A stretch of 64,000 nt of DNA from Rhizophagus irregularis (GCF_026210795.1 NC_089452.1:2976001-3040000); one strand, 5' to 3'. Positions 47,101 to 58,639 are shown, counted from the first letter of the stretch. Program-made: numbers and translations. Notes: generated by a model not told the origin, from the letters alone.

Positions 47101-49699
47101 TTCTTGATTATTAGTTGAAAGATTTTGAGGGAGGGGTAAATGAGGTTGTGATATGCTGTTATGATTCATGTACATTCCGTGTATTGACATTAAGGATTTC
47201 TGTGTTACAATATTAGGTTTTGGTGGTATTGGTGGTGGAGGCGGACTTCGGTTATTATTATCTGGATTTCTTATAATACTTTCTCGACTTGGAGGACGTC
47301 TCGTATTCATCATACCGTTCGCAGGTTGTAAAACAACTGGATGTTTTGATGAAGGAGGTAGCTGTGACCTAGATTTTAAAGGAGCGTTATTAAGAGAATA
47401 ATCAACATCACCTACACGGTGTTGTGGTGATGATGAATTTGAGTAGTTAAGATTTTCCCTATCATGACGACGGTGATTTGAATTGGGAGGCGTTCGATAA
47501 TGTGTTTTATGATCTGATGAATACGCATGTGATATTTGATAAGCTACATCCTTAGGTTCTCTAAATTTACTAAAATCCTGTGATTCTTCTGTTAAATGAC
47601 TAAGACCTTCAGCTTTCCAACGTTCTAGAATTATAGGATTAGATCCGCCAGTAATATTATAATACTTTCTTTCATCATTGTTATTATTGAATGGTAATGA
47701 ATGATTTGACTCCGGTGAAACATGTGGTGGTGACATTTCTGGAGGGGTCGTACGTCTCAATATTTTTGATTTATTTGACTGGTCTCCTCCAGAAATTATT
47801 TTACCTTGATTATGAATTTGTCCATAATAAGGATCTGACAATTGTTTTCGCATAATTAACAGTTTTAATGACCCACGAACATCGGCTTTCTTACATTTTT
47901 GAATCAATGTTTCATCATCTATCGTGGGGCCTAAAAAAAATTTTTTAATTTTTTTTTTTAGTTTAAAATACAACAAAAACATATGTAAAGTAACACACCA
48001 ATTTCTTTTTGTCCAATCTCAGTCAAATGAAATGAACAATGTTCTCTCTCAATTTGAGGGATTTCCAATTGAGAAAATATTGTTTCCTTAATTGTAGAAG
48101 GATCTTCTCGCCCACCAAGGTCGATCACACGGAAAGTTTTATTATCAAAAGTCACTTGAATATTTTTTGTAGTCTCCCCGTGCTATTAAGCATATAATAA
48201 GAAAAAATATATCAGCCAAGGAAGTAAATTTAATTAAAATCATCACATTAAACTTTAGACTATGAACTTCTTACTATTTTAAGAGATGAATTAGGACCTC
48301 CTTTAGTTTTTCTATTAGAATTAGGAGAAAGAGGGCTTGTAATATCTTCTGATGTTTGTTTCTGTATTACAGAAGGATTATTATGAACTGATGATTTTGC
48401 CCATTTATCATTATTATTCATGGGAAGAGCAGCAGTATTTTCATTAGAAGAATCTGTTTCTTTTATTGAAGAAATTATTGTAGAATTTGATGAATTATTA
48501 CTCTTAGTTTGCCAGCCAATTGAAGAATGTCTTGGACCTATAACTGGACTTGTTATAGGGCCTTTAACGCTACGTAAATCAGGAAAACTTGTTGATAATT
48601 TTAAAGATTTTTGTTTCGATATTTGTTCTGTTGGTGAAGGCACTGACTGAATAGTTGGAGTTGTCGGAGAATTTTGTTCATTAATAGAATTGGATAATGA
48701 TAATTGGCCTCCTGAATGCGGACTTTGTACATCAGGTTGATTACCCTAAATAAAGTTTTGTCATCAGGATTAGAATAATGATAAGATCATAAAAAAGAAT
48801 TATGAATACTATAATAATTATTTTAAACCTTATTAGAAAATGATTGTCGCTTTGGCCTTACATCACCAATCTTTCTAATTGCATTTATTAATCTATAACG
48901 ATTAGAATCACCACTTTCTACGATATTCTTAATTGTTTTAAATTTACCAAGAGCAAAAAATTGTTCTCCACACAAATTATTCTCTAAATATAATGAAATC
49001 CATTAATAAATAAAACGTCTCTATATATATATATTTATTTAATAATTTGAATAATTTGGAAAAATAAAAAATTTTAATACCAATAAACATTGTTTTATAT
49101 TCACTAAAAGAGTTATCATCAAGCCATTCTAGAACTCTATCCAATGTCCATGCGGAAGGTTCAATTTCTCCATCAAAGGAAGCGGATCTACTTCGATCAT
49201 GAGTATGGCCGGTTATGTGGTCTCTGCGAGTTAATGAGGCAGCTGCACTAGTTGGACTGCTAACATTAGACCCGTCAGCATTTGCGCTCACGGGGGAAGG
49301 TGGAGAATGATGTCGTCCTGAGGAAGTAGCCTCATTTGTTATTAGATCTGTGTCAATTTCAGCAGGGAAAATATTTTGTCGCTGTAAAGAGGAAGTTGGC
49401 AAAAGTCCTAACTGACTGTAAACTCCAGGCATATCTTGTAGCAAATAACTACCAGAAGAATGCATACTAGACACCGAAGATGAACGTGAACGTGGTTCAG
49501 TAATAGGGAAATGACCATTTGAAGGTTTTCCGGTTAAAATAGGAGAAGTAGGATTTTTTTTTTGACCATTATTAGACGTTGAGTCGTTCATATTATTTAT
49601 TATAGGTTGAACATTTCCGTCTGAAGGCCTTCTTACGCCCATACTAGAAGTCACATTAGTGCCAACTGAAGGACGTCTCTGATTATTTACCGACAGCAT
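44136..49699 (-). CDS. Ste11/Byr2-type MAP kinase kinase kinase (SAM, Ras-binding, kinase)
   Basis: Thirteen exons: 49699-49081, 48983-48829, 48745-48275, 48182-47999, 47930-about 45726, 45634-45477, 45402-45333, 45257-45085, 45012-44934, 44770-44659, 44580-44499, 44423-44335 and 44265-44136; about 1508 residues. A SAM domain lies at about 180-245 (WTLDRVLEWLDDNSFSEYK, FFALGKFKTI). A Ras-binding domain lies at about 418-505 (FRVIDLGGREDPSTIKETIF...CSFHLTEIG). A long disordered linker follows to about 1210, then the kinase: GKGTFGKV, AVKQIEL, HRDIKADN, DFG and GTIFWMAPE. All catalytic residues are present. The order matches Ste11/Byr2, which relay Ras/Cdc42 signals to the pheromone, filamentation and osmostress MAPK cascades. 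The exon 5/6 join is uncertain: GTATCT would break the frame, while GTTCGT at 45725 keeps it. The linker is much longer than in yeast. Confidence 0.88.
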
Positions 49700-50179
49700 G
49701 CTGAGGCATGAGTAAATTATCAGTGTTTAGCTTAGTTTTTATGATATTACAATCTCACGTGAATATATATTACCAGACCCATCACGGCATAAGTCACTGG
49801 TGGCACAAAGTGATCATCGATCAGTTAATTGTGTTTAATATTCTGCATTTATTGTCAAAGACATGTAGATAGTAATAGTTGAATTTTTATTTGTGTGAAA
49901 GGAACAGAGATCCGATTTGTTGGCAAATATTTTGTCTTCCTGCCATCTTAGTGATGACATAAAATCTTTTGAAACATCAATGTCTTTATTTATCATTATA
50001 AAATATATATACCGTACTATTTTTATTATTTAATGCTACATACAATTAATATTTTACATATTAACTCTATTCAATAGGGAAATTTTTAGAAACCATAATT
50101 AAAATGTTTGTGTAATTGTTAATGGTATACCTCCCAAAAAAATAACAATTTTAAAATTATACCTGGATAATGTTATCTA
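49700..50179. promoter_or_regulatory. Intergenic: MAPKKK promoter and F-box 3' end
   Basis: 480 bases between the F-box stop and the MAPKKK start, both on the minus strand. The part near 49700-49960 is less AT-rich. No gene seen. Confidence 0.4.
49756..49761. promoter_or_regulatory. CACGTG E-box upstream of the MAPKKK
   Basis: A palindromic CACGTG lies 57 bases upstream of the MAPKKK start codon. bHLH factors bind this word. Its function here is inference; chance occurrence is less likely in AT-rich DNA but possible. Confidence 0.35.
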
Positions 50180-51832
50180 TTATAAAAAAATTTTTGTTAA
50201 GTTTACAAATTCTCTCGCTTTCCGTCTTCCTTCTTCAGACATTCGCTCACCGGATATTAAACAGCTATGTAAAGTTGTTTTTTTAGCAGATCTCATTTCT
50301 TTAACGTATTCAATTACAGCACCAACATGATCATCGGTTATATGAGAAGAATGTAAATCCAGTTGTTTTATTGAAGATTTACATTCTTTTAACAGTGTCT
50401 TTAAATATTCAGGAGAAATAATCCATTGTCCTTTCAGGTTTAATGATGACAAAGTATTTGGCCATAATTGATTTGTTTTTGTAAAGAAATATTCAATATT
50501 CGAATCACCGTAACAAATTAAAGTTGCTTTTTCCAATCTTTCATTATTCTTTAAAAATTCCAAAAATTCTTCAATGTCACCTTCACCCATTTGTATTTTT
50601 AAATCCTTAATATTCCTACATAATCTAAGAGCTTTTACTAATTTATGAGAGGATATAGTGCAATTTCCAGTTCTTGGCAATAAAACTTGTTCTAAACTAT
50701 TATGACAATTTTCAATTAATGCGGCTACATCATCAGGACATACCCAATACCGAGGAGATTCTATGTAATTGGTATAAAATCCGACATATTTTAAACGTGG
50801 AAATTTTGCATTGGTAAAAGAATTCATTTTATCTCCAATATATATACAATGAATAAATTGTATATATTCTAGATTTTCAAAATCTGCTAATGCTTCCATA
50901 GAATTACAATGATGAAAATTGCAATATTCGAATTGAATCGTTGTTAAAAATTTTGATTGAGATTTAAGTGCACATAGGGTTTCCGATAATACAACTTGAT
51001 ACTTTGTTTGGTAATCCCAAGTGTATTTAAATTTTTTTAATTTTTTTTGAGCTCTTATTAGAACTCCTAAAGCTTTGACTTCCATATCATGATCAACACC
51101 TCCAACTTCTAACGTTTCAATAAATTCTGATACTTGAGAAATTGCTCTAAAAATTTCACTCTTGTTATTGTGTTTGCTAACACAATGAAAGCTTTTTAAA
51201 CGAGAAAAACAATTAACGGATCCGGTTAAAAACGGTAACAAAGGCGTAGGAGTTTCGTAGGGTATGTCTGACAATGAAATTATATCGAAAGTTGAGCATT
51301 GATTCATAAATAGTTTAAATAATTGTTCCGTAATAAGAATCTTCAAGAAAGTTGTCTGTTGTTCATCTCCAAGATTTCCGATAACATTAGAAAACCAATC
51401 AGAGACTCCGTTATAAATATCCGAAAATTTCAATTCCCTCAAGAAAGATGGATAATCAAATATTGGTGAAGAAATTCCCTCTATTATGTTACTTGGTAAT
51501 ATCACTCCATTATTGCATAGATATTGTTTTGACTTCCTATTAAGACACGTGAGATAAACTTGTATTATTTTAGTAGATTCAGTCGACAAACCATTTGAGA
51601 GTTTGAAAGGGCTTTTCCATAAAATGGGGGTGGCCACCTTACACCAACTTCTGTTGACTAAAAGACATGAATAAAGTGAACCTTTTGTTTCAAGATATTC
51701 AAAAATTTCTCGTAAACATTCTGGTGGTAAACTTGTAACAGTATTTCTATTAAAAGAAAAATAACGTTCAAAAACAACTGATGGTATCGGTGGTGATTGT
51801 GACTGTTTTAAACAAGAAAGAGCTGATCCCAT
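50180..51832 (-). CDS. F-box protein with predicted N-myristoylation site, 550 aa
   Basis: Single exon. I chose the ATG at 51832, giving MGSALSCLKQSQ, over an in-frame ATG 19 codons upstream. Gly2 with Ser6 fits an N-myristoylation signal and Cys7 could be palmitoylated, so membrane attachment is predicted. The F-box is at about 37-80 (SLPPECLREIFEYLETKGSL, YSCLLVNRSWCKVATPILW). The rest is irregular LRR-like (LKIQMGEGDIEEFLEFL, LSSLNLKGQWI, IKQLDLHSSHITD). It likely acts as an SCF ubiquitin-ligase adaptor. It is divergent from the TAPT1-type gene, 228 bases away. Confidence 0.82.
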   Translation of the reverse strand: MGSALSCLKQSQSPPIPSVVFERYFSFNRNTVTSLPPECLREIFEYLETKGSLYSCLLVNRSWCKVATPILWKSPFKLSNGLSTESTKIIQVYLTCLNRKSKQYLCNNGVILPSNIIEGISSPIFDYPSFLRELKFSDIYNGVSDWFSNVIGNLGDEQQTTFLKILITEQLFKLFMNQCSTFDIISLSDIPYETPTPLLPFLTGSVNCFSRLKSFHCVSKHNNKSEIFRAISQVSEFIETLEVGGVDHDMEVKALGVLIRAQKKLKKFKYTWDYQTKYQVVLSETLCALKSQSKFLTTIQFEYCNFHHCNSMEALADFENLEYIQFIHCIYIGDKMNSFTNAKFPRLKYVGFYTNYIESPRYWVCPDDVAALIENCHNSLEQVLLPRTGNCTISSHKLVKALRLCRNIKDLKIQMGEGDIEEFLEFLKNNERLEKATLICYGDSNIEYFFTKTNQLWPNTLSSLNLKGQWIISPEYLKTLLKECKSSIKQLDLHSSHITDDHVGAVIEYVKEMRSAKKTTLHSCLISGERMSEEGRRKAREFVNLTKIFL

Positions 51833-51940
51833 TTTCTTGAAAAAATCTTTTCTAAAAAAAAAAGAAGAGAAGGAATGAAAAAGAATCAAAATCGAAATTT
51901 GGTGGTTATGCGTCCCACTTTAAATTTGTTTCAGTTCATT

Positions 51941-52010
51941 CACGTGATCAATTTATCGAGTATTCACTGTCCAATCAACTGTCAGTCGGTCATATTGATA
52001 TTCCGACTGA
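51941..52010. promoter_or_regulatory. E-box, CCAAT and 8-bp palindrome in a divergent promoter
   Basis: In the 228-base gap between divergent starts: CACGTG at 51941-51946, CCAAT at 51971-51975, and inverted arms TCAGTCGG (51982-51989) and CCGACTGA (52003-52010) with a 13-base spacer. This clustering suggests a shared control region. No factor is assigned. Confidence 0.45.
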
Positions 52011-52060
52011 TAACAGACTGATAAATAAATAAAAAAAAAAATTTCATTTGAAATAATAAT

Positions 52061-53710
52061 ATGACAGTTACTAAGCCGGAGTTTTCAGCTTCACAAAATG
52101 AATCCACTAAACAAAAAGAATTTAATAATGCACAAAATACATCTCCGGTTCCATTTTTTACTCTATGGGATTATTTCAAAGATGAATTAACAGCATCTGA
52201 ATTTGATACTTTACAAGAACTTAAAAGAGAAAGGGTGACCAATTTTCTTGGTATTCCATGTTCAATTGAAAAACTCATGATTTTCGGATTTTTCATTTGT
52301 TTAGATTCTTTTTTATATACACTCACCATTCTCCCTTTACGTGTAATATTTTCTTTTTATTCATTAATCACGAACATTGTGTTATTTTTTAATAACGAAA
52401 ATAGCAATCAACGGAGATATAGTATATTAAATTTATCACAGAAATGTGATTTACTTAAAGGCTTACTTATAATTTTGGTTTGTACAGCACTTCAAAGTGT
52501 AGATGCATCACGAATATATCATATAATCCGGGGACAATCTGTTATTAAATTATACGTTATCTTTAACGTTCTTGAAATTTTCGATCGACTTTGTTGTTCT
52601 TTTGGTGGAGATATTCTTGATTCTCTATTTTCTAAATCAACACTTGGGAAAAGAAAGGATGATTCTGACAATAATAATAATAATCCAAATTGGAGAACAA
52701 TTAAATTTTTCATTTTGGCATTAATTTATATCCTTACACATTCAATAGTTTTATTTTATCAATCCATTACTCTTAACGTAGCAATCAACTCTTACTCAAA
52801 TGCTTTATTGACTTTATTATTATCAAATCAATTCATCGAAATTAAAGGATCTGTGTTTAAAAGGTTCGAAAAAGAAAATTTATTTCAACTAAGTTGTGCT
52901 GATATAGTTGAACGGTTCCAATTGGCCATTTTTTTATCAGTGATAACTGTTCGTAACTTGATTGAATTGTCGGGATCTCCACCTTCACCATTTTCCATAT
53001 TACCCGCATCATTCATTCCATTATTTCCGGCAATGACTACTGTTGAGACATTAATGACTCCAGTATTATTTGTATTGTTGTCTGAATTGTTGGTTGATTG
53101 GTTAAAACATGCATTTATTACAAAATTTAATCATATTCGAACAAGTATCTATGATAGATACATCGACGTACTATCAAAGGATCTAGTAATTGGGAATCCA
53201 ACGAGAAATTCTGATGGAATGAATAACAATTTTAGACCACAAAAAATTGTTGATCAGTCACCAATGGTTTCTCGTCGGATCGGATTTGCTGCATTCCCAT
53301 TGACATGTTTTACGATTAGTATGACTTTACAAACTGTTTCAATGATTTATGATTTGATACAAGATATGGAAGATGATCCAAAAAATATGCCAATTGTTAA
53401 TGTTGCTACACAACCTCCTATTGTATGGATTTTATGCGGGATTTTAGCGTATGTTATGTTGATATTATTAAAATTACTAGTTGGAATAAATTTACTTGGA
53501 TTTGCTCATAGAAGATATGCTAGTATGGAAACGCGTGAAGCAGAAGAGAGAGCGCAAGCTAAAAAATTTGAAGAACATGTTCTTGCAGAAAAGGAAGAAA
53601 GAGAAACTAAAAGTCAAGTCCTTGAAAATTCAAATGACAATCTAAAAAAACCAGAAGTAACGTTGGATAATATTGACCGATATACATTATTTAAAAGTCG
53701 TATTCCTTGA
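52061..53710 (+). CDS. TAPT1/Emp65-type ER membrane protein, 549 aa
   Basis: Single exon. The family is recognised from ELKRERVTNFLGIPCSIEKL followed by MIFGFFICLDSFLYTLTILPLR, then QKCDLLKGLLIILVC, YVIFNVLEIFDRLCCSFG.DILDSLF and FFILALIYILTHSIVLFYQ. Further words are TLNVAINSYSNALLTLLLSNQFIEIKGSVFK and LFQLSCADIVERFQ. About eight membrane spans are visible. Family members include animal TAPT1 and yeast Emp65, an ER protein-folding and quality-control factor associated with Slp1 (SUN-like). The C-terminus is a charged helix rich in Glu and Lys. Length fits the family. Complete and unbroken. Confidence 0.9.
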   Translation: MTVTKPEFSASQNESTKQKEFNNAQNTSPVPFFTLWDYFKDELTASEFDTLQELKRERVTNFLGIPCSIEKLMIFGFFICLDSFLYTLTILPLRVIFSFYSLITNIVLFFNNENSNQRRYSILNLSQKCDLLKGLLIILVCTALQSVDASRIYHIIRGQSVIKLYVIFNVLEIFDRLCCSFGGDILDSLFSKSTLGKRKDDSDNNNNNPNWRTIKFFILALIYILTHSIVLFYQSITLNVAINSYSNALLTLLLSNQFIEIKGSVFKRFEKENLFQLSCADIVERFQLAIFLSVITVRNLIELSGSPPSPFSILPASFIPLFPAMTTVETLMTPVLFVLLSELLVDWLKHAFITKFNHIRTSIYDRYIDVLSKDLVIGNPTRNSDGMNNNFRPQKIVDQSPMVSRRIGFAAFPLTCFTISMTLQTVSMIYDLIQDMEDDPKNMPIVNVATQPPIVWILCGILAYVMLILLKLLVGINLLGFAHRRYASMETREAEERAQAKKFEEHVLAEKEERETKSQVLENSNDNLKKPEVTLDNIDRYTLFKSRIP

Positions 53711-53813
53711 AATTTTGGAAGTGATTTATTCGTACATTATAAGTTAATTGAGTTCATTTTTCAAAGTGATGTTGATAGACGAGTGTGATTGCAAAACATG
53801 TTGAAATAAATAA

Positions 53814-55697
53814 TTAAGCGTCTAAATTTAATTTTAATAAAATTTGATCGATTTTTTCCAAACTTGAATTGTATTCTGTTTCCCAAGCGGTAATGTCCTC
53901 ATCTTCTCGTACTTTACCACTTTTTTTATCAATATCTTCTTCCAATACACTATTTTTTTTAGATAACCAATATCTTAAATCATCGACAAAAGGGATAGTA
54001 TCAGTTTCTTGTCTTTTTTGAATAGAATGAGCAGATTCATCAATTAAATCCAAAAATCTTTGATCTTCTAAAACTTCACTTAAATGTTCAGCAAACCAAC
54101 GAGAACACCAGCGTTCTAATCTCTCAATATTCAAGTCAATAGCCGTACGCATAAGTACGTAAATATCTTCAAGTGGTTCGGATGAAGATGTTAATACAAT
54201 AGATGCAAGGGATTTCAGTTTATCAAGTAAAAACATATCAGCCTTTATTAATACTTCATATGCCGCTGAATCCGGTATATCACACTTGTCTGTATATATA
54301 AACTCTAGAATTAAAGCAAATATTCCAGGAGAAAGATCAGAAACTGTAACTATAGGTTGTTTCATTATTGATTTAGCAAATGGCCCATTAAACATGGCAT
54401 TGAAATATTCACTGCGTCCAGTGAAAACTGCTTTATGACAGGGGAGAATTTCATCTTCCACTCTAATACAAACATCATGTTGAGCAAATTGTTGAGGTCC
54501 TATGAATTTTGGTTCTGTATTGTTACATCCGACTCCATTTATTCCACTTTGTATGCTATAACCTTTCTTGTCTGAATAATCGTAAAAATATTGTTTTCCT
54601 CCTAGTAAAACATTTTTAAGGAAATTAGTAAAATCCTGCTGAATCTGTTGAAGTTCCATTTTATTCCGTTCCTGAACATTTTTAACATTTTTTACGTCTT
54701 CATATCGTTTAACTAAATTATCTAGACGGACATAATTACATAATTGTATCATGTTATTCATTAAATCATCTGATATCGAAACAACTTCCCCAGTATAAAG
54801 ATATCTCAACATTTCACGAAAACATATTGGATGAATTTGTATCTCCCGAATTTCAATTATTTTATATGAACGCCAAATCGTCTGAAAATTACTTGCAAAG
54901 AATGATGATCGAGCGTATAGAACAAATCTATGAGCCGGAATTTCTACAGGTTTGGCTAAATCGGTTGAGACAAAAAATTTGAAAGTAACATCACTAAAAG
55001 TTTCAAAAGGTCGTTCTAACAGTTGGGAAAAGAATTTACGATAAGGCAAAATTTCGTCAACTGCTTTAGTATACTTATAACTTGATAAAAGTTGTCGTAT
55101 TTTTAATGTCAATGCTCCATATATGCAACTAAAAATAAATAATTCGGTAAATTAAAGAGAAGTTTTTTAGATATATTAGTAGTAGACTTACCGTTCCCCT
55201 TCAAAAGTATTTCGTTCACATCGTGCTCCATTTTCAAGTAAGAATTTCACAACTAATATTCCAGAAAATGTGAGTTTAATTCGCAACAAAGTGGAATGTA
55301 AAGTATAACTAACTTACTATCATAATGTCCACTAAAAATAAAATTTAAAGGTTATTACTTTGTCCTGTAACAGGTAGAAATCAGCTAACTATAATATTAC
55401 ATATATTTACCATAGACAAGCGAGAAATAGGGGAGAACACTGCCAAAAATCGGTTCTATTAATTGGCGTTGCAAAATTTCTAACCAAGCTTAATATGACA
55501 ATTGATTAAATAAAGAACCAATTTAGCAATGAAACTTGCAGTTAAATGAAGAGGATGTAACTAGTAAGCTTTAATAACCTTTCAACTCGTTCTAAATCAC
55601 CACTACGACAAGCTTTAAGCAAATCTTGGAAATTTTTATCGTCTTCTCCCTCTAAACGATCTGATCCACTTTTTAAATTAATCTCGGAGAATTTCAT
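53814..55697 (-). CDS. Ankyrin-repeat protein with two BTB domains (ABTB1-like), 528 aa
   Basis: Five exons in consistent phase: 55697-55579, 55488-55411, 55331-55318 (only 14 nt), 55252-55192 and 55128-53814. Ankyrin repeats cover about residues 22-90 (DLLKACRSGDLERVE, CSPLFLACLCGHYDIVKFLLENGA). BTB1 is at about 135-230 (FSDVTFKFFV, IPAHRFVLYARS) and BTB2 at about 305-400 (HDVCIRVEDEILPCHKAVFT, SEYFNAMF). A helical C-terminal region follows. This order matches ABTB1/BPOZ and its fungal orthologues, which act as cullin-3 adaptors and have been linked to eEF1A turnover. Unlike the BTB-TLDc relics it is intact and of a different subfamily. Confidence 0.87.
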
Positions 55698-56649
55698 TTT
55701 TATAAAAAAAACCTATGATAGCGCAGTAGAATTGATTACTTCTTTACTAGTGAACAACGCTTTTTTTGGCCAGAATTATCAATATCATGTGATAATTTAA
55801 TAACATTAGTAACCATTGTGATTTTAGCTTTTTAGATCTCTAGCTGTTATAACTTACAAAACTTCGGACAAAGAGGCCAAAAATTTTTAAATTTTGTATC
55901 TACTTCTATACATATTATATAAAAATTTACAGTAAAAAAGAAAATTCTTTTTTAAAAATAAAATATAAAAATTTAATTAAAGTACTAAATTTAATATAAT
56001 ATGTTAAAAATTATAATAAACATATATTTATATATAGTTGATATTTCAAATAAAATAGATAAACCCTATGAAAAGTATTTATATTTAAAATATACTTAAA
56101 AATAAGTATCAATTTTAATTTACGATATACTTATAATATGGCTAAAATATGGCTAAAATACTCTCAAAATGTACTTTTAATGTACTTGTTTTTCCAAATA
56201 CTTAAATTATACTTAAAATATATTTAAATTGTAAAAATACATTTATATTGTACTTAAATTTTAATTTAAGTATATTTTAAGTATAATTTAAGTACTTGGA
56301 AAAAACAAGTACATTAAAAGTACATTTCAAGAGTATTTTAGCCATATTTTAGATATATTATAAGTATATCAAACTGTAAAAATAATATGTTGAGACCTAA
56401 CTTAATTTTTTGTTTAATGTCCAAATTTTTAGAAAAATCTGAGTATGTTCAAATTAAATAGGAATATAATTTTTTAAAATATTTATTGGTAATTTTTTAT
56501 TTAAAAAAAAATTATCATAAATTAAAATTGATACTTATTTTAAGTATATTTTAATAAAATTATAAGTATATTTTAAGTATAAAGTCTTTTATTAGGGAAA
56601 ATATTTTATTTAAATATAATCTGAATTTTTATTGTAGTATTTTTTTCAG
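55698..56649. other. Intergenic, AT-rich, containing a large palindrome
   Basis: Upstream of the ABTB1-like gene. No gene. Apart from the palindrome at 56121-56375, only low-complexity DNA and AAGTATA words (TACTTAAAATATA) are seen. Confidence 0.45.
56121..56375. mobile_element. Palindromic foldback element, about 255 bp
   Basis: The left arm (GATATACTTATAATATGGCT, TGTACTTTTAATGTACTTG, TACTTAAATTATACTTAAAA) is matched by its inverse on the right (TTTTAAGTATAATTTAAGTA, CAAGTACATTAAAAGTACA, ATATTATAAGTATATC). A short loop lies around 56240-56265. Flanking duplication not clear. No coding capacity. Confidence 0.65.
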
Positions 56650-57478
56650 GATCAAAGCAATCACTTATGTGACTTTAGAGCTATTAGCAGATGAGAAATG
56701 CTTAGAAAGACCTCAGGTAAATTAGGCAAAGTTTGAACATTTCATAATCAGCAAGTCAGTCATTATTTATATTATGTGAGTCTATATAAGTTATTTCAAG
56801 TTACACTATAGTATACAGGAAATTAGGTAACGTTTTGATTTATATTTTTTTTTAATGAAACATTTTTTAATATTTTGTAAATAATTTTTTTTCATTTTTT
56901 TAATTGGAACGTTGACTAACATTCTGATTTATATTTCTTTTTTGAATGAAAAATTTTTAATATTTTAAAATATAATTTTCTTTTATTTTTTTTTAATCGG
57001 AATGTTAGCTAACATTCTGATTTATAGTTCTTTTTTTAACGAAACATTTTTTAATGTTTCATAAATAATTTTTTTTCATTTTTTTTAATCAAAACGTTGG
57101 CTATTCTGATTTACATTTCTTTTTTTAACAAAACATTTTTTAACGTTTCGTAAATATTTTTTCATTTTTTTTAATCAAAAGTTGGCTAATATTCTAATTT
57201 TTTTTATTTTTTATTTTTTTAATAAAACATTTTTTAACGTTTCAAAATATTTTTTTCATTTTTTTTAACATTATTAACATTTCATTTTCCTTTCTTTTTT
57301 TAGGTCAGCGGCTTCCTAAATGATTCACAGATGAGATTTCGAAGGTATTCTTCAAAATCTTTTTTTATTTTTTATTTTTAAAGAAACAACTAGTTAAAAA
57401 TGTTTCTAACAAAATATTTTTTCTTTTTTTTATTGCAGAAATGCTAGTTTCTTGATTTTGGATAAAATGGCCTTTAAA
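56650..57478 (+). other. Three phase-compatible short exons (orphan gene or relic)
   Basis: Blocks 56650-56716, 57304-57344 and 57439-57478 are each bounded by AG and GT. Joined, they keep one frame: IKAITYVTLELLADEKCLERPQ, then VSGFLNDSQMRFR, then NASFLILDKMAFK. Splice phases agree at both junctions, which is unlikely by chance. No family is recognised. Upstream and downstream exons were not found, so it is either part of a gene I cannot complete or a relic. The first intron is filled by a minisatellite. Confidence 0.4.
56829..57290. repeat. Minisatellite, about 5 units of 80-92 bp
   Basis: Repeated units contain AACGTTGGCTAACATTCTGA, TTTATATTTCTTTTTT and AACGAAACATTTTTTAA followed by a TTTCATTTTTTTTAATC run. 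Unit starts are near 56829, 56908, 57001, 57093 and 57176. Units diverge toward the 3' end. Confidence 0.75.
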
Positions 57479-57524
57479 GTAAGTTTTTTTTATTTTTTTT
57501 CTTTACCATCAGAAAAGTTTTTAG

Positions 57525-57745
57525 GGTGCAAAACTGCAGAGATTTGTGAAATTAGCAGATCTCCACTTTTTTTTGTCATTTTTTGCACATTTCTGTAAAA
57601 TTCTGCAAATTTTGCAATTTTGCAAATAATTAAATATTTTTATTTATAAAATCAGCAAAATGCTGCAATTTTTCAACAGAAAATTTAAAATAAACCAGAT
57701 TTGCAAAGTTCTGCAAAATAGCAACATTGAAAAATTTTTTATGAA
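57525..57745. repeat. AAATTTTGCA/TTCTGCA-rich block
   Basis: Dense recurrence of TGCAAA, TTCTGCAAA and ATTTTGCA words on both strands. It looks like a simple derived repeat and is not coding. Confidence 0.5.
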
Positions 57746-58639
57746 TCAGTTCTTTGCAATTCAGTAATTCCAGTATATGTTGAAAAAAGAATTACACTGA
57801 TTAGTTATGTGGGATGATCAATTACTAGCCGAATTTAGACTTCGACATTTATTTCATCACGATATTAGTCAAAATAATTTATTAATATTTATTATTAGCA
57901 CTTATTAAATATCCCCTATTTCATTAGTGATTAACATCAAAATATCTCACCAATATATGTAATCCAAAAATATCACTCTATACCAAAGATAATTCGTGAA
58001 AATGTTTCACATCTAGTTATATTCTAAGGTAGTAGATCTCGTAAAAACATATGCATGATTGTGCATCAATATATAGATAATCTGAAAAAAAGCATTCAAG
58101 ATAATTGACAAATATTTGCAAGATTAAAATTTTGTGATCTTTGATTTTACTAAAGCAACTGATAATCCTCTCATGATTAGATTAGATTGAAACACATCCT
58201 TAAAATTGGATTAGAGTTCGATTTCACCTTTGTATATTAATACTAATTATATTACAGTAATCATAAATTATAATACTGACCATTTTTTTTTTGCTGGTAA
58301 TACATAAAGCAATCTACACATTACATTTAATCTATACAATATTAAAAATTAAATTCCCAATTTGAGAAAACTTATGGTGCAAATATATAATCATTTTTAT
58401 AAATTAATAAAAATAGATCAATTGATTACAGAAGGTGAAAGATTTAAGACTAGAATGCAAACTTTGTAGGGTAACAAATGTGATTTTTTATGATGACAAA
58501 CCAGTAGGTGTAGATGTTTTGTTCAATTCTTTGATAGAATGATCAACTTTTTTCTGGATAAAAAATTAATTAAAAATTATTATAGACCACCTAATTAATT
58601 TTTGACTGTGTATGAAATTTTCATATGTAATCATACACA
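57746..58639. other. Intergenic, no gene seen
   Basis: AT-rich sequence with no supported gene or clear repeat. Confidence 0.45.
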
